NCBI RefSeq assembly: GCF_028372415.1
Contig: NC_092874.1
Location: 333,950,651 to 334,014,650 of the forward strand
Length of the DNA stretch: 64,000 nucleotides
Origin: Notamacropus eugenii
Lineage: Eukaryota > Chordata > Mammalia > Diprotodontia > Macropodidae
Reading direction: 5' to 3'
The notes beneath the pieces are model-generated. The model saw only the letters and a program-made list of their open reading frames with translations. It made no database searches and was not told the DNA's origin. The position numbers were made by a program, and so were the translations under genes. Below, piece after piece: positions 25,441 through 34,810 of the stretch (its first letter is position 1; each line of letters opens with the position of its first letter).

Positions 25441-25679
25441 TCACTTTCTCTGAGGGAAAAAAGTATAGTTTACAGGGTTGAACTCCTCCCAAATACGTTC
25501 AAATTCTTCCAAGAAAAGCCTCACATATTCTTCATCCTCCACAATCAGGACATTCTCTCTGTTGTTCTGAATGGCTTGTGTGGTCCAGTTGAGAGAGCCA
25601 GTGATAAGCATCTTCTTATCCACAATGGCAAACTTGTGGTGCATGTAGCCGGCCCCTTGGTCATGACGCACCTGGATAC
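25441..25679 (-). CDS. PLD6: PLD6 coding exon 2 (HKD catalytic exon)
   Basis: Acceptor 'gttttgcag' immediately precedes base 25679. The exon encodes residues 185-263, including [28 protein letters not shown] and the C-terminal [12 protein letters not shown] region, and ends with TGA at 25441-25443. Confidence 0.93.
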
Positions 25680-27115
25680 CTGCAAAACACGGCAAACCTT
25701 TTTTCAATCATGCCTGTTGAAATAACATCGTTTCACAGTTTCCTTACACTCCAAAGTACATAACCACCAGCCCGCAATCTCAACGCAGCCACATGCTGGC
25801 TTCTCCTCAGTGCGGGCACCTGGACGGGAGGGTGAGCACTAACCAGCCCCGCGCGGGAGCTGGGTCTAACTGGGGCCGCAAGCCAGCGGCACTTTCCTCT
25901 TCTCCTTCTCCGCGGTAAGTGTCCTCAGCAGGGGCGCGGGCCGCCCAACTTCTGACCGGTGGAAGTGCTGAAGGATCCGCTTCTTTGTGTCTGACGCCAG
26001 GAGTTAACAACTCTAGCGCACTGAGCTCCCAACCCCCGCTATCTTCGGTGGCGTTTAACTGGCAATGTTGACTTTTTTCCGGCAAACACGCCGGAGGGAG
26101 GAGCGGCCAAGTCATCTCTGTGGAGAGTTTGGGGTTTTCAGCGGACCTTCTTCCTCCCGGATCGAATCTTGTCCGTCAGACAAGAAGCTGCACAGCGCTC
26201 CAAGCTGTTCGCGCCCGCGTCTCACACCGGGCTGGATCAACAACCTCCGCGTGGTTCTCACACCGCGGCTGCTCCCGGAGCCCTCGGCACACTTCGCCTC
26301 CTTCTCTCGGTGGGGGTGACGATGGTCCCGAGAAGTCTCGGTCCGCCCTTCTCACGGCCGCCGAAGGGGGCACGTAAAACACGGCATGCACATGGCACAG
26401 GCACCTTTTCCTACGGGGTAGACTGCGTCTCCTAGGCGCGAGGTACGCGCCCATACCCCGAGCCCTGAGGGCACACGCTGCACCTGGTGCGTGGCCCACC
26501 CAGGCCCTGGCCCGGGCGGGGGTCGCGCCCCTCCCCCCGCAGCCCCCCCGCCCCGCTCCTACCTGCCTTGCGGAGGCGGCCGATCTGCGAGCCGTTGAGG
26601 GCCATGTAGTCGCAGTCGGTGACCACGCGGATGCGCACGCCCTGCTGGTGCAGCAGGTGCACGGCGCGGCCCAGCTGGGGGTTGGAGAAGGCGAACAGGC
26701 AGAGCTCGAGGCTGGTGCGGGCCGACAGCACGTACTGCAGGAGGCGGCTCAGGGAGCTCTCCCCGTGCGGGAGCGGGCACAGGCAGCCCGAGGCCGCCGC
26801 CGGGGCCGGGGCCGGGGCCAGGGCCGGGGCGGGTGCCCCCGAGCCCGGCGGCCCCGCGGCCGCTCCGGGCGACCTCCGGACCTCGGGCCCCGTGGCCGCC
26901 GGCGCCACCCCCGGAGGGCCTCCCTGCCGCTGGGCCTGCAGCAGGGCCTCGGTGCAGGTCACCTGCGAGGGGAAGAACAGCACCTCCCGCCGCGGGGGCT
27001 GATGTCGCCGGCGGCGCTGCTGCCTCAGCCAGCCCACCAGGAAGCCCAGCGTCTCCAGAGCCAAGCCCACGCTCACGGCCGTGAGGCCTAACATCTGCCA
27101 GCGCAACCGCCACAT
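25441..27115 (-). CDS. PLD6: PLD6 (MitoPLD/Zucchini), complete two-exon CDS
   Basis: PLD6 is a mitochondrial outer-membrane phospholipase D superfamily member. It is linked to cardiolipin hydrolysis, mitochondrial fusion and, as Zucchini, to piRNA 3'-end formation in the germline. The coding exons are 26563-27115 (553 nt) and 25441-25679 (239 nt), giving 263 residues and TGA. The intron is GT-AG, phase 1. I chose the ATG at 27113-27115 because the protein then starts MWRLRWQ, aligning with the mammalian start; an in-frame upstream ATG at 27157 would add 14 residues. Features: a hydrophobic anchor at about residues 8-30, a basic stretch 31-43, [13 protein letters not shown] at 47-59, a Pro/Ala/Gly linker at about 61-110, and a single HKD motif (H198, K200, D205) with GSLNW just after. 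One HKD per chain implies a homodimer. The C-terminus ends QRK, shorter than I recall for human. Confidence 0.93.
26563..27115 (-). CDS. PLD6: PLD6 coding exon 1
   Basis: Encodes residues 1-184 plus the first base of codon 185. The donor 'CAG|gtaggagc' has GT at 26561-26562. It holds the membrane anchor, the FFPSQVTC block, the expanded low-complexity linker, then [16 protein letters not shown] and [15 protein letters not shown]. Confidence 0.93.
26802..26831. repeat. PLD6: GGGGCC-type GC-rich tandem repeat in PLD6 exon 1
   Basis: On the plus strand three GGGGCC units (26802-26819) are followed by AGGGCC and GGGGCG. On the coding strand they specify alternating Pro-Ala ('[16 protein letters not shown]', residues 94-109). 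The tract lies in the part of PLD6 that is much longer here than in human. Confidence 0.85.
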
Positions 27116-27893
27116 GCTCCAGCCCGACTGCGCCTGCGCCGCCCCCGCGTGGCGCACAGGCCTCGCGGACTTCTCCCGCCTCGAGGCCTCGCGATCCCGG
27201 GCCCAGCCGAGGGCAGCGCCGCGGCCCGGAGAGGGAAGGCCACCCCAAGGCCAGCGCGGGCACGGCCGCCGCCACGGGCACTTCTGGAGAACGCGGTCAC
27301 GCTCCCCGAGGTCCGAGTGCTTGGACGAGGCGCTGCCTCCCGGCCCGGCCCGGTCCAGCCCCCTGTGAGCCTGGCCACGGACGCGGGCGGCTGGGTTTCC
27401 TTTAGCGGAGCAAACCCAAGTGCGCTCCCACAGGGGGAGGATCTTCTCCGCTTCCGCCCGGCGCGTGTTCCGGTGATCTCAGGTATTTCTGATTTCGGTG
27501 ATCGGGCCTTGGGCCTTGATCCTTGCAGGTTGTAGTTAGTCTTTTTAAAAACCACCCTTGATTTTATCTTTCCACTTAAAAAACTGAGCCGGGCGCCCTC
27601 GGCTCTGATCGCCGTCATCCCTCCGCTGCTGCATTCAGGACCGTGGATCTGCCCCTAGCTTCGGGGGGTCCCACCCTTGGGCGCACTTGTTACCAAAGGG
27701 ACTGAATCCTGGAGTCTGGAAGAATCAGGGGCCTCTGTCTAGGACCGGCAGATTCAGAGGCCGCGTAGCCCGGCGCTCTCCTCTGGGTACAAGGTCACAG
27801 ATACAAAGTATCAGATAAGTCCCTGTCCGGCCCTGGCTCCTCCTTCTCAACTTCAGACTATGTGTGGCGGCGCCGGAGTAGCAAATAACTGGA

Positions 27894-28024
27894 AACAAAA
27901 TAAACCACTATTGATGGAGGGGAAACAAATGTCAAAGGCCCTTTTATTTTCTCATCACTAAAGCTGCCCTCTGATCCTTTCCAAAAATAAAAGGGGGTAG
28001 GGACTTTGTAACAAAATAAACCAC
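27894..28024. repeat. 101-bp segment flanked by 15-bp direct repeats
   Basis: 'aacaaaataaaccac' occurs at 27894-27908 and again at 28010-28024. The 101 bp between have no poly(A) and no recognisable element. Confidence 0.7.
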
Positions 28025-28557
28025 CTGCGTGTCATGGGCATGTCCAAAAATGTGTCCTTTGAACCTCTCACAGTAGGTTTCATCATAATTTGTTTGGAAA
28101 CAGTTATTGGTTATTACTTTGATCAGAGTTCTTGTCTTTCAAAGCTGTTTTTCTATACAGTGTTGTCCTATAAATTGTTCTAATTCTGCTCAGTTAATGC
28201 TTCCTACATTTCTGTGTCCCTTTAGTAATTTCCCACTGTGCAATAACATTCCATTAATTTGTTCGCATCCCTGGTTTCCGCGTCTTTGTTCTCCCTCTTT
28301 TTAATTGTCCCCTCCAGGATCAGGAAGTCTGTTTTGAGACCAGTATTCCCTCTTATTTTTTTCCTCTCCCCATCCCTGTTTTCCTGTTGACTTTGACATA
28401 TCTCTACATCAAACTCTGTGTGTTTAATCCTTCTTTATCTGGCTAAGAGGTTCATCTTGTGCCTGCTTCTTCCACCCCTTCCTTAATGTTTGTATGTTTT
28501 TCTTACACCCGAATTAGGAGAAATACTAAGTTCCAGTCACTTCTTTCTCCTTTGTAT

Positions 28558-28787
28558 GGTTTTTGTTCAATCCTGTTCAACTCTTCGTGACCCAATTTGG
28601 GGTTTTTGTGGCAGAGATACTGGAATAATTTTCCATTTCCTTCTTCAGCTCATCTTACAGTTGAGGAAAATGAGGCAAACAGGGTAAAGTAACTTGCCTA
28701 GGATCACACAGCTAGTAAGTGTCTGAGGCTAGATTTGAAATCTGGTCTTCCTAACAGAACTCTATCTACTGTGCCACCTGGCAGCCC
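28558..28787 (-). mobile_element. tRNA-derived SINE with target-site duplication
   Basis: In reverse it reads 'ctgccaggtggcacagtaga' ... 'tgtgtgatcctaggcaagtt' ... 'cacaaaaaccccaaattggg'. The 9-bp flanks 'cctttgtat' at 28549-28557 and 28788-28796 are identical. Confidence 0.8.
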
Positions 28788-28799
28788 CCTTTGTATACT

Positions 28800-29215
28800 A
28801 GTGTATATTTTTTACCCTCCCTTCTCTTTTTCCTCTTAAAATTTTCAGAACAAAATCAATCCACACCCTGGTGTTCTGTTTTTAACTATCTCAATATCTT
28901 TTGAAGACATCAGGTTCTAAAGCAACACATTTCTACTCTCTCTCTCTTAGAATGTTATCACTTCTTTGTCATTCAGCCCTTCCTTTTTATCAGTAATTCT
29001 TGAAAATTCTCCATTTCATTAAATCTATTCCCCCCTCTTCTCATCTCCCCAACACTTGTAAGATTATATTCAGCTTTGTAGGTTAATATATTCTTAGTTG
29101 TAAACTTATACCTTTTGCCTTTTGGAGGATTGTATTATAAGATCTCTTACTCTTTCTAATAAAAATTGACAAGTCTTGTATAATGCTGACTGGTTGCCTT
29201 TCTTTCTAGCTGCTT
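28800..29215 (-). mobile_element. Older L1/HAL1 fragment, part A (3' side of ORF1)
   Basis: The plus strand reads like a diverged copy of the ORF1 3' half in the other elements ('agattatattcagctttgta', 'tttctttctagctgcttcca'). It continues seamlessly at 31339 once the younger insertion is ignored. Decayed, no open frame. Confidence 0.6.
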
Positions 29216-29225
29216 CCAGTATTTT

Positions 29226-31338
29226 TTTTCTTTTTTAAAAATGTTTATTTTTACTTCTTAATGTTCATTTCCACAAAATTATGGGTTCCAAATTTTTTCC
29301 CCATCTCTCTCCTCCCCTGACCCCATAATGCTTTGCATTCTGATTACCCCATCCTTCAATATGCCCTCCCTTCTATCACACCCCTCCCTCCCCTTATCCC
29401 CTTCTTCGAACTTTTCTTGTAGTGCAAGATAGGTTTCTATACTCCATTACCTGTATTTCTGATTTCCCAATTGTATGCAAAAACAATTCTCAACATTCAT
29501 TCCTAATACTTTGAATTCCAACTTCTCTCCCTGCCTCCCTCCCCACCCGTCCCCACTGAGAAGGCTGGCAATTCAATATAGGCTGTACATGTGTCATTTT
29601 GCAAAAGACTTCCATAATAGTGATGTTGTGTAAGACTAACTGTATTTCCCTCCATCCTATCCTGCCCCCCATTTATTCTATTCTCTTTTGACCTTGTCCC
29701 TCCCCAAAAGTGTTTACTTCTTATTATTCCCTTCTCCCACTTATTCTCCCTTCTATTATCCCCCGCACCCCACTTTTCCTTCTCCCCTACCCTTCTGTAG
29801 TGCAAGATATGCTTTCATACCAAACTGAGGGAGCATGTCATTCCCTCAAGCCAAATGTGAACAGAGTAAGCTTCCTTTTTTCCCTCACATCCTCCCTTTT
29901 CTCCGCCACTGAAGCTTTTTCTTGCCTCCTTGATGAGTGATAATTTACCCCATTCCATTTCTCCCTTTCTTCTCCCAATATATTCCTCTCTTACCCCTCA
30001 ATTTTATTTTTTTAGGTATCATCCCTTCTTATTCAACTCACCCTGTGTTCTCCATTTGTGTGTATGTATAATCCCTCCAACTACCCAAATACTGAGAAAA
30101 GTCTCAAGAGTTACAAATATTATCTTCCCATGCAGTAATGTAAACAGCTCAACTTTAGAAAGTCTTTTATGTTTTCTCTTTCCTGTTTACCTTTTCATGC
30201 TTCTCTTGATTCTTGTGTTTTAAAGTCAAATTTTCTATTCAGTACTGGTCTTTCCATCAAGAATGCTTGAAAGTCCTCTATTTCATTGAATGACAATTTT
30301 TCCCTCTGAAGTATTATACTCAGTTTTGCTGGGTAGGTGATTCTTGGTTTTAATCCTAGCTCCTTTGACTTCTGGAATATCATATTCCAAGCCCTTCAGT
30401 ACTTTAATGTAGCTAAGCTGCCAGATCCTGTTATCCTGATTGTATTTCCACAATACTCAAACTGTTTCTGGCTGCTTGCAATATTTTCCCCTTGACCTGG
30501 GAACTCTGGAATTTGGCTACAATATTCTTAGGAGTTTCTCTTTTTGGATCTCTTTCAGGAGGGGATCTATGGATTCTTTCAATATTTATTTTGCCCTCTG
30601 GTTCTAGAATATCAGGGCAGTTTTCCTTGATAATTTCATGAAAATAATGTCTAGGCTCTTTTTTTTGATCATGGCTTTCAGATAGCCCTATAATTTTTAA
30701 ATTGTCTCTTCTGGATCTATCTTGCAGGGCAGTTGTTTTTCCAATGAGATATTTCACATAATCTTCCATTTTTTCATTCTTTTGGTTTTGTCTTGTGATT
30801 TTTTGATTTTTCAAGTTCTAAGTTTGTAAGTTCTCAGCTCCTCCAAGGTGGCACAATCAAGGGAGAGGTGTTTACTCCTCTTCTGACCTGCCCACTGATC
30901 TGGGAGCAACCAAAAACTTTTCTGCCCTGAACCTGCAATTGAATTCTCTCACCATAACTGCCTCCAGCTCCATCCCCAGTATTCTCCCTCACCCCTGTGT
31001 GGAGTGATCAGTGGCTCAGTTCCCCCAGGTGCTTTGGGTGGAGGGCTCCAAAAATGGCAGCTGTGGCTGCAGTGCCTCCTGCCAGAGGTCCAGAATGTGC
31101 TGCCCTCTCCTGGGTGAAGGAGCCCTCCCACTGACCTTTTGAAGCTATCTGAGGCATTTGTAGGTTGAGAAGTCTGGGAACTGCTGCTGGTGCTGCCCTG
31201 AATCCTATTCTGGGTCCTATCCCTGCTGCTCCGTGCTCGTCTGTGCTCTGCACACTGGTCTGGTCTGCATTCCACGCACTGGTCTGCATTCTCTGTATCA
31301 GATAATTTCTATATGAACAATGATATGTTCAATACTCC
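29226..31338 (-). mobile_element. HAL1-like element nested in an older L1/HAL1
   Basis: Minus-strand order: a 5' UTR-like GC-rich part (about 31.29-30.85 kb), a shortened ORF1 (30814-30195), a purine-rich 3' UTR and a poly(A) tail at the low-coordinate end. No ORF2. Identical 10-bp flanks 'ccagtatttt' lie at 29216-29225 and 31339-31348. The YY1-type 5' box seen in the other two copies is absent, so the 5' end is truncated or replaced. Confidence 0.75.
30195..30814 (-). pseudogene. HAL1/L1 ORF1p remnant (two pieces)
   Basis: Fragment 30814-30431 carries 'RRDNLKIIGLSESHDQKK', 'DILEPEGKINIERIHRSPPE' and 'RETPKNIVAKF'. Fragment 30383-30195 carries 'SKELGLKPRITYPAKLSI'. They are in different frames with a short gap between, and the N-terminal coiled coil present in the 57.7-kb copy is missing. 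Not a functional protein. Confidence 0.7.
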
Positions 31339-31540
31339 CCAGTATTTTGTCTTAGCCTTGGAAGCTCTGTATCTTGGTAATGACATTCCAAGTAGTTTTC
31401 CTTTTGGGAGTTATTTTTAAGAGATGATCAAATGGATTCTTTCTAGTTTAATTTTGCCCTCCAATTCTAAGAGATTTTATTCATGATTTGAAATATAGCA
31501 TCCAGATTTCTTAAATTGTGGTTTTTAGGAAGTTTGATGA
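31339..31540 (-). mobile_element. Older L1/HAL1 fragment, part B
   Basis: Continues part A: 'gtcttagccttggaagctct' and 'aattttgccctccaattcta' follow, in the same order, the ORF1 sequence of the intact relatives ('cttgacctgggaactctgga', 'attttgccctctggttctag'). It ends near 31.54 kb. Confidence 0.6.
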
Positions 31541-31549
31541 TTCTTTGTT

Positions 31550-33360
31550 TTTTAATCTTTTTTATATGAAAATGTATTTTATGCAAAACATGAACTTGAA
31601 ACAAATGTAGAGGAATTTAAATTCAGCAAGGTGTTCTGTTACATCAATACAGACTTTTCAATTTACACCCTGCAAAGTGTATTTCAGAGGAGTGGTATGT
31701 TCATTAAAAACCTGTGGCATTAGCTTCACACCCTATTTGAATTTTGTGCATTGGTATTACCATATGTACAAATGACTTACAAAAATTTTTGAATTCATAG
31801 CATAAAACATGGTGTTCTGTAGTAAACATTTCCTTAGGTATATAAGGCAAAAAGTGTTCCACATAGACTCACTGTGACAAGGCCCTTCCCAAGTTCCTTG
31901 TGAGATGAGAATCTTCAAGCAGGGAAACTTCCAGTTGTGACAAGCTCCATGCCAGAAATATAGGATCTGCAGTAGTGCTGTTAACCAATTCAGCTTCTAA
32001 AGAATCAGATTGTCTCTTCAAACTATTAAGTTTGTTGTTTGTATTTCATTGAGACCTCTGCTTGCTTGGACATAGAACATCGAGGCTGGACCAAGTTTGT
32101 CCTCATGGTGACATAATATCTCTCACTACTTTATGCCTCCATGATGTGAACTTTGAATAAGTTTAGGTTCTCTTCAAAAGAATATAGTCACTCTTTGTTG
32201 GTGGAAAATGGAATTCCAATTCATTCTCTGGAATGGAAAAGACTGGTTGAAATTCTCAAGGCCAGGTCTAAGTTCACTTTTCATTTGTAATTTTTTTTTT
32301 TTTATTTTTTTTATTTTTTTTTTTTATTTTTATTTTTTTTTTATTTTTTTCATTTGTAATTTTAATGCCTCATTGCTGCATTAATTTCCTTATACTATTG
32401 ATCCAAATGTGTTTTTTTAAGCTGCTGCTTGAGTTCCAGATAATCATACTGAGTCTGAGTTTGATGATTCTTAAACATTCTATCCTTGCACAGCTTTCTC
32501 AGGTTAGTTACTTTTGATAGCAGATAACCTTTGTTTTCTTCTATTGTTTTAATTTTAATTCTGTTCTTACTTGCTGTCTTAGGGAATCAATGATACATTT
32601 GGTCTGTCTGAATTTTTACAGTCTGTTACTTGGGCAGTTTCCCACTTTCTGTTCTAAACTGTTCTTCCAATTCTGTCTGCAAGACTTTTTTTTTTTTAAT
32701 CTTTTGCTTATTCTAGATATTCATGTTGTCCTTGCAGAAAATGTTTTTTTTCCTTTGAGTCACTACTTGTAGTTATTACGGAATTATTTTCTTCTTTTGG
32801 ATTGGATCATAAAATAATTTTTTTTTATAGTGGTTGGTGTCTTCTGTTTATTCATCTCTCCAAACCTAGTTCCTGAATTACAGCTTTTTGTTAGAACCAA
32901 GATCGTGAGGTAATCAGGCCAGCTTAGTTTCACCATGGGGTACCTAAGCTTCTGTGCTGACCACACATCTGGGGAGTTTGTCTACACAGAAAGAATACTG
33001 GTATTTTCCCTGCTTCCCGTTTCCCTGTATCTTTGAGGTTCACAACACTGGATCTTCAGAGTTCTCAATGGAGTCTCAGGACAGAGTGCTTGGGATTTCT
33101 CGGCATGGTTTGAGAGCTGCCACTTGTATTCGCTTCCAAAAGTTCATGTGATGGGTTTCTGACTGTATTAGGGCTTTTTTTTTTTTTTTAGGCACCTTCC
33201 ATTCTTGCTGCCTCCAGAAACCTTTATAAGCATCTCTGATCTGTCTCAAGTCATTCTCGGACAGTCCCACTTTATTCACCTTGGTCAGTTCTGGTCTTTT
33301 GACTTTTTGTGCACTTCAGCAGAAGTACTGTGATTTCTCATCGTAAATCTTGCTCATTGT
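31550..33360 (-). pseudogene. Probable processed pseudogene of an unidentified coiled-coil protein
   Basis: On the minus strand a coding-like stretch starts at an ATG near 33355 (MSKIYDEKSQYFC, then a stop) and stays open as KVNKVGLSENDLRQIRDAYK and HHMNFWKRIQVAALKPCREI to about 33076. Further down, fragments in shifting frames look like coiled coil ('LSKVTNLRKLCKDRMFKNH', 'DYLELKQQLKKTHLDQ') and 'PIFLAWSLSQLEVSLLEDSH'. There are no intron-like gaps, and an A-rich run ends it near 31.55 kb. I do not recognise the parent gene. That one retrocopy spans the whole interval is inference. Confidence 0.4.
32291..32350 (-). repeat. Poly(T) tract (poly(A) on - strand) between short direct repeats
   Basis: About 60 bases of T with a few A, flanked on both sides by '(t)catttgtaat(ttt)': 32281-32293 on the left and 32350-32363 on the right. 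No element body accompanies the tail. Confidence 0.75.
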
Positions 33361-33379
33361 TTTATATGATGTTTTATGG

Positions 33380-33900
33380 TTTTTATTGAAGCTGATGTGC
33401 AGGATGCGATTGTTCCTTGTCCTCCTTGAGCAGAAATGTATTTCTGTGATAAAAATTATTCACTTCTGGAACCTTGTAATATTTTTCTTTATATTTAAAT
33501 ACTGGGAGTTTAACTATGATGTAGCTAAGCACATTAAATTCTGGGTCTTCCAATGTGTGCATTTTGTGGATCCATTCACTGGCTATTCTTGCCAGTTCTA
33601 GGAAATTTTCTTTAATGATTTCATGAATTAGTGTCCTAAAAATTATCTGTAGTATCAGCAATCCTGAGGCTTTTGGTTTGGGATCTGGCCTCCAGATCTG
33701 TCCTTTGGGTCTGAATGTCTTCCAGTAGTTTAGATTTTTAAGTCTCTATTTTGAGCTTGCTCGCATTATATTCCACAATAATTGCTTCTTTGAGGTTTTC
33801 AATAGTGCTTTTCATTGTGGTCAGTTTAACATTTTTTCCTATATCCCTTGCTCCAGATATTTTAACTGATTCATTCCTACATTTTTAGTTCTGTTGGCCT
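33380..33900 (-). mobile_element. Ancient L1 ORF1 fragment
   Basis: The minus strand from about 33661 to 33383 is open and resembles the L1 ORF1 C-terminal region in decayed form ('ILQIIFRTLIHEIIKENFLE' mirrors 'LDIIFHEIIKENCPEIL' of the intact copies). Further upstream sequence to about 33.9 kb fits the coiled-coil side. Older than the three HAL1-like elements. Confidence 0.55.
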
Positions 33901-34279
33901 CCTACTTCTCTCATTTTAAAATTTCCATTGTTAATTTTCTTGTGAGGTTGTTTTATAATGGTTTTCTTTGTGATATTTCTATTGTATTTTTCAGTGGGGA
34001 ATATTAAGAGTTTGACTTTCAGTCTTCCCTCTATATCTTGGATCAGCATGCTTATTAAATGTCTTGAACTGAATTCAAATTACCCTTTGACTAGAACTTT
34101 GTGGCTGGCTACTCTGTCTCGTCATTTTCAAAAACATGCAGGCATACCTCACGTACTTCTTGTCATTTCGAGATGTTTACTACTACATCAGCATCTCAGT
34201 ATTCCAAGTACTTCTCCAAAGATTCTGAGTTGTGAACAGGTGCAGATCTCCACTGGCAGAAGAAGTTTTGTCATCTGAG

Positions 34280-34345
34280 AAAGTAAGGAAGTTGTGCTGG
34301 ATGGTTAAGGTCCCTTCCAGCTCTAAATCCATAATCCCATGATTT
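34280..34345 (+). repeat. MIR 3' fragment
   Basis: 'ggttaaggtcccttccagct' followed by 'ctaaatccataatcccatga' is the typical MIR 3' end. Confidence 0.5.
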
Positions 34346-34810
34346 TGTTTTCACGGTACCAAATTAAGGATAAATGTCTGCACTGGACTACTTGTTAACA
34401 GTAAATAACCTGTCCAGGCAATCTCTTAGCAATCTTTCTTTTGAGGTATCCATCTTCTTAAATAGATTTAAGCCCTTTTTTAGTTGATGAAAATCTATTT
34501 TCTCTCCTACCTGTTTCTCTTGCTCCTCCCCCACTGAAAAAAGAAAAAAAACCCTGCAAACTTCAATATGCATACTCCAGCAAAACAACTTCCTAAATTA
34601 GCCATGTCCAAAAAATATATGGTAGAGATAAAATATTTAGAGGCAAACCACTTAATACCTAGAATTGGTATCTTCAAAAGAGTTAAACTGTGCTGTGGGG
34701 AAGATTTTCCAGTATCACTAAGTAACTTGTGATTGTATATATTTGACACTTTCCACTGCTGAAGCCAACTGTTTCACATACTAGATCAAAAATATTCATG
34801 TTCTCCAGCT

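Larger units (their letters stand above)
25800..27650. promoter_or_regulatory. PLD6: CpG island covering PLD6 exon 1, intron and promoter
   Basis: GC- and CpG-rich DNA begins abruptly near 25.8 kb and ends near 27.65 kb in an otherwise AT-rich window. It spans most of the intron, exon 1 and about 500 bp upstream of the PLD6 ATG, and so contains the promoter. No TATA box is evident. Long open frames on both strands here are a by-product of GC richness (few stop codons), not extra genes. Confidence 0.85.
27651..34810. other. Intergenic region upstream of PLD6 and downstream of FLCN
   Basis: No functional gene is recognised. The region holds a 101-bp segment between 15-bp direct repeats (27.9-28.0 kb), a SINE, nested L1/HAL1-like elements (28.8-31.5 kb), a decayed retropseudogene (about 31.55-33.36 kb) and another ancient L1 ORF1 fragment (about 33.38-33.9 kb). 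About 28.05-28.54 and 33.96-34.27 kb show nothing I can name. Confidence 0.6.

Noticed and set aside
26176..27618. Several long open frames on both strands overlapping PLD6 exon 1
   Set aside because: They lie in the CpG island, have Arg/Pro/Ala-rich compositions typical of shadow frames in GC-rich DNA, and show no domain. Only the PLD6 frame has homology and splice sites.
33290..33330. U6 snRNA-like start ('gtgcacttcagcagaagtac')
   Set aside because: Resemblance ends after about 20 bases and the conserved U6 core is missing. The region fits the pseudogene frame instead.
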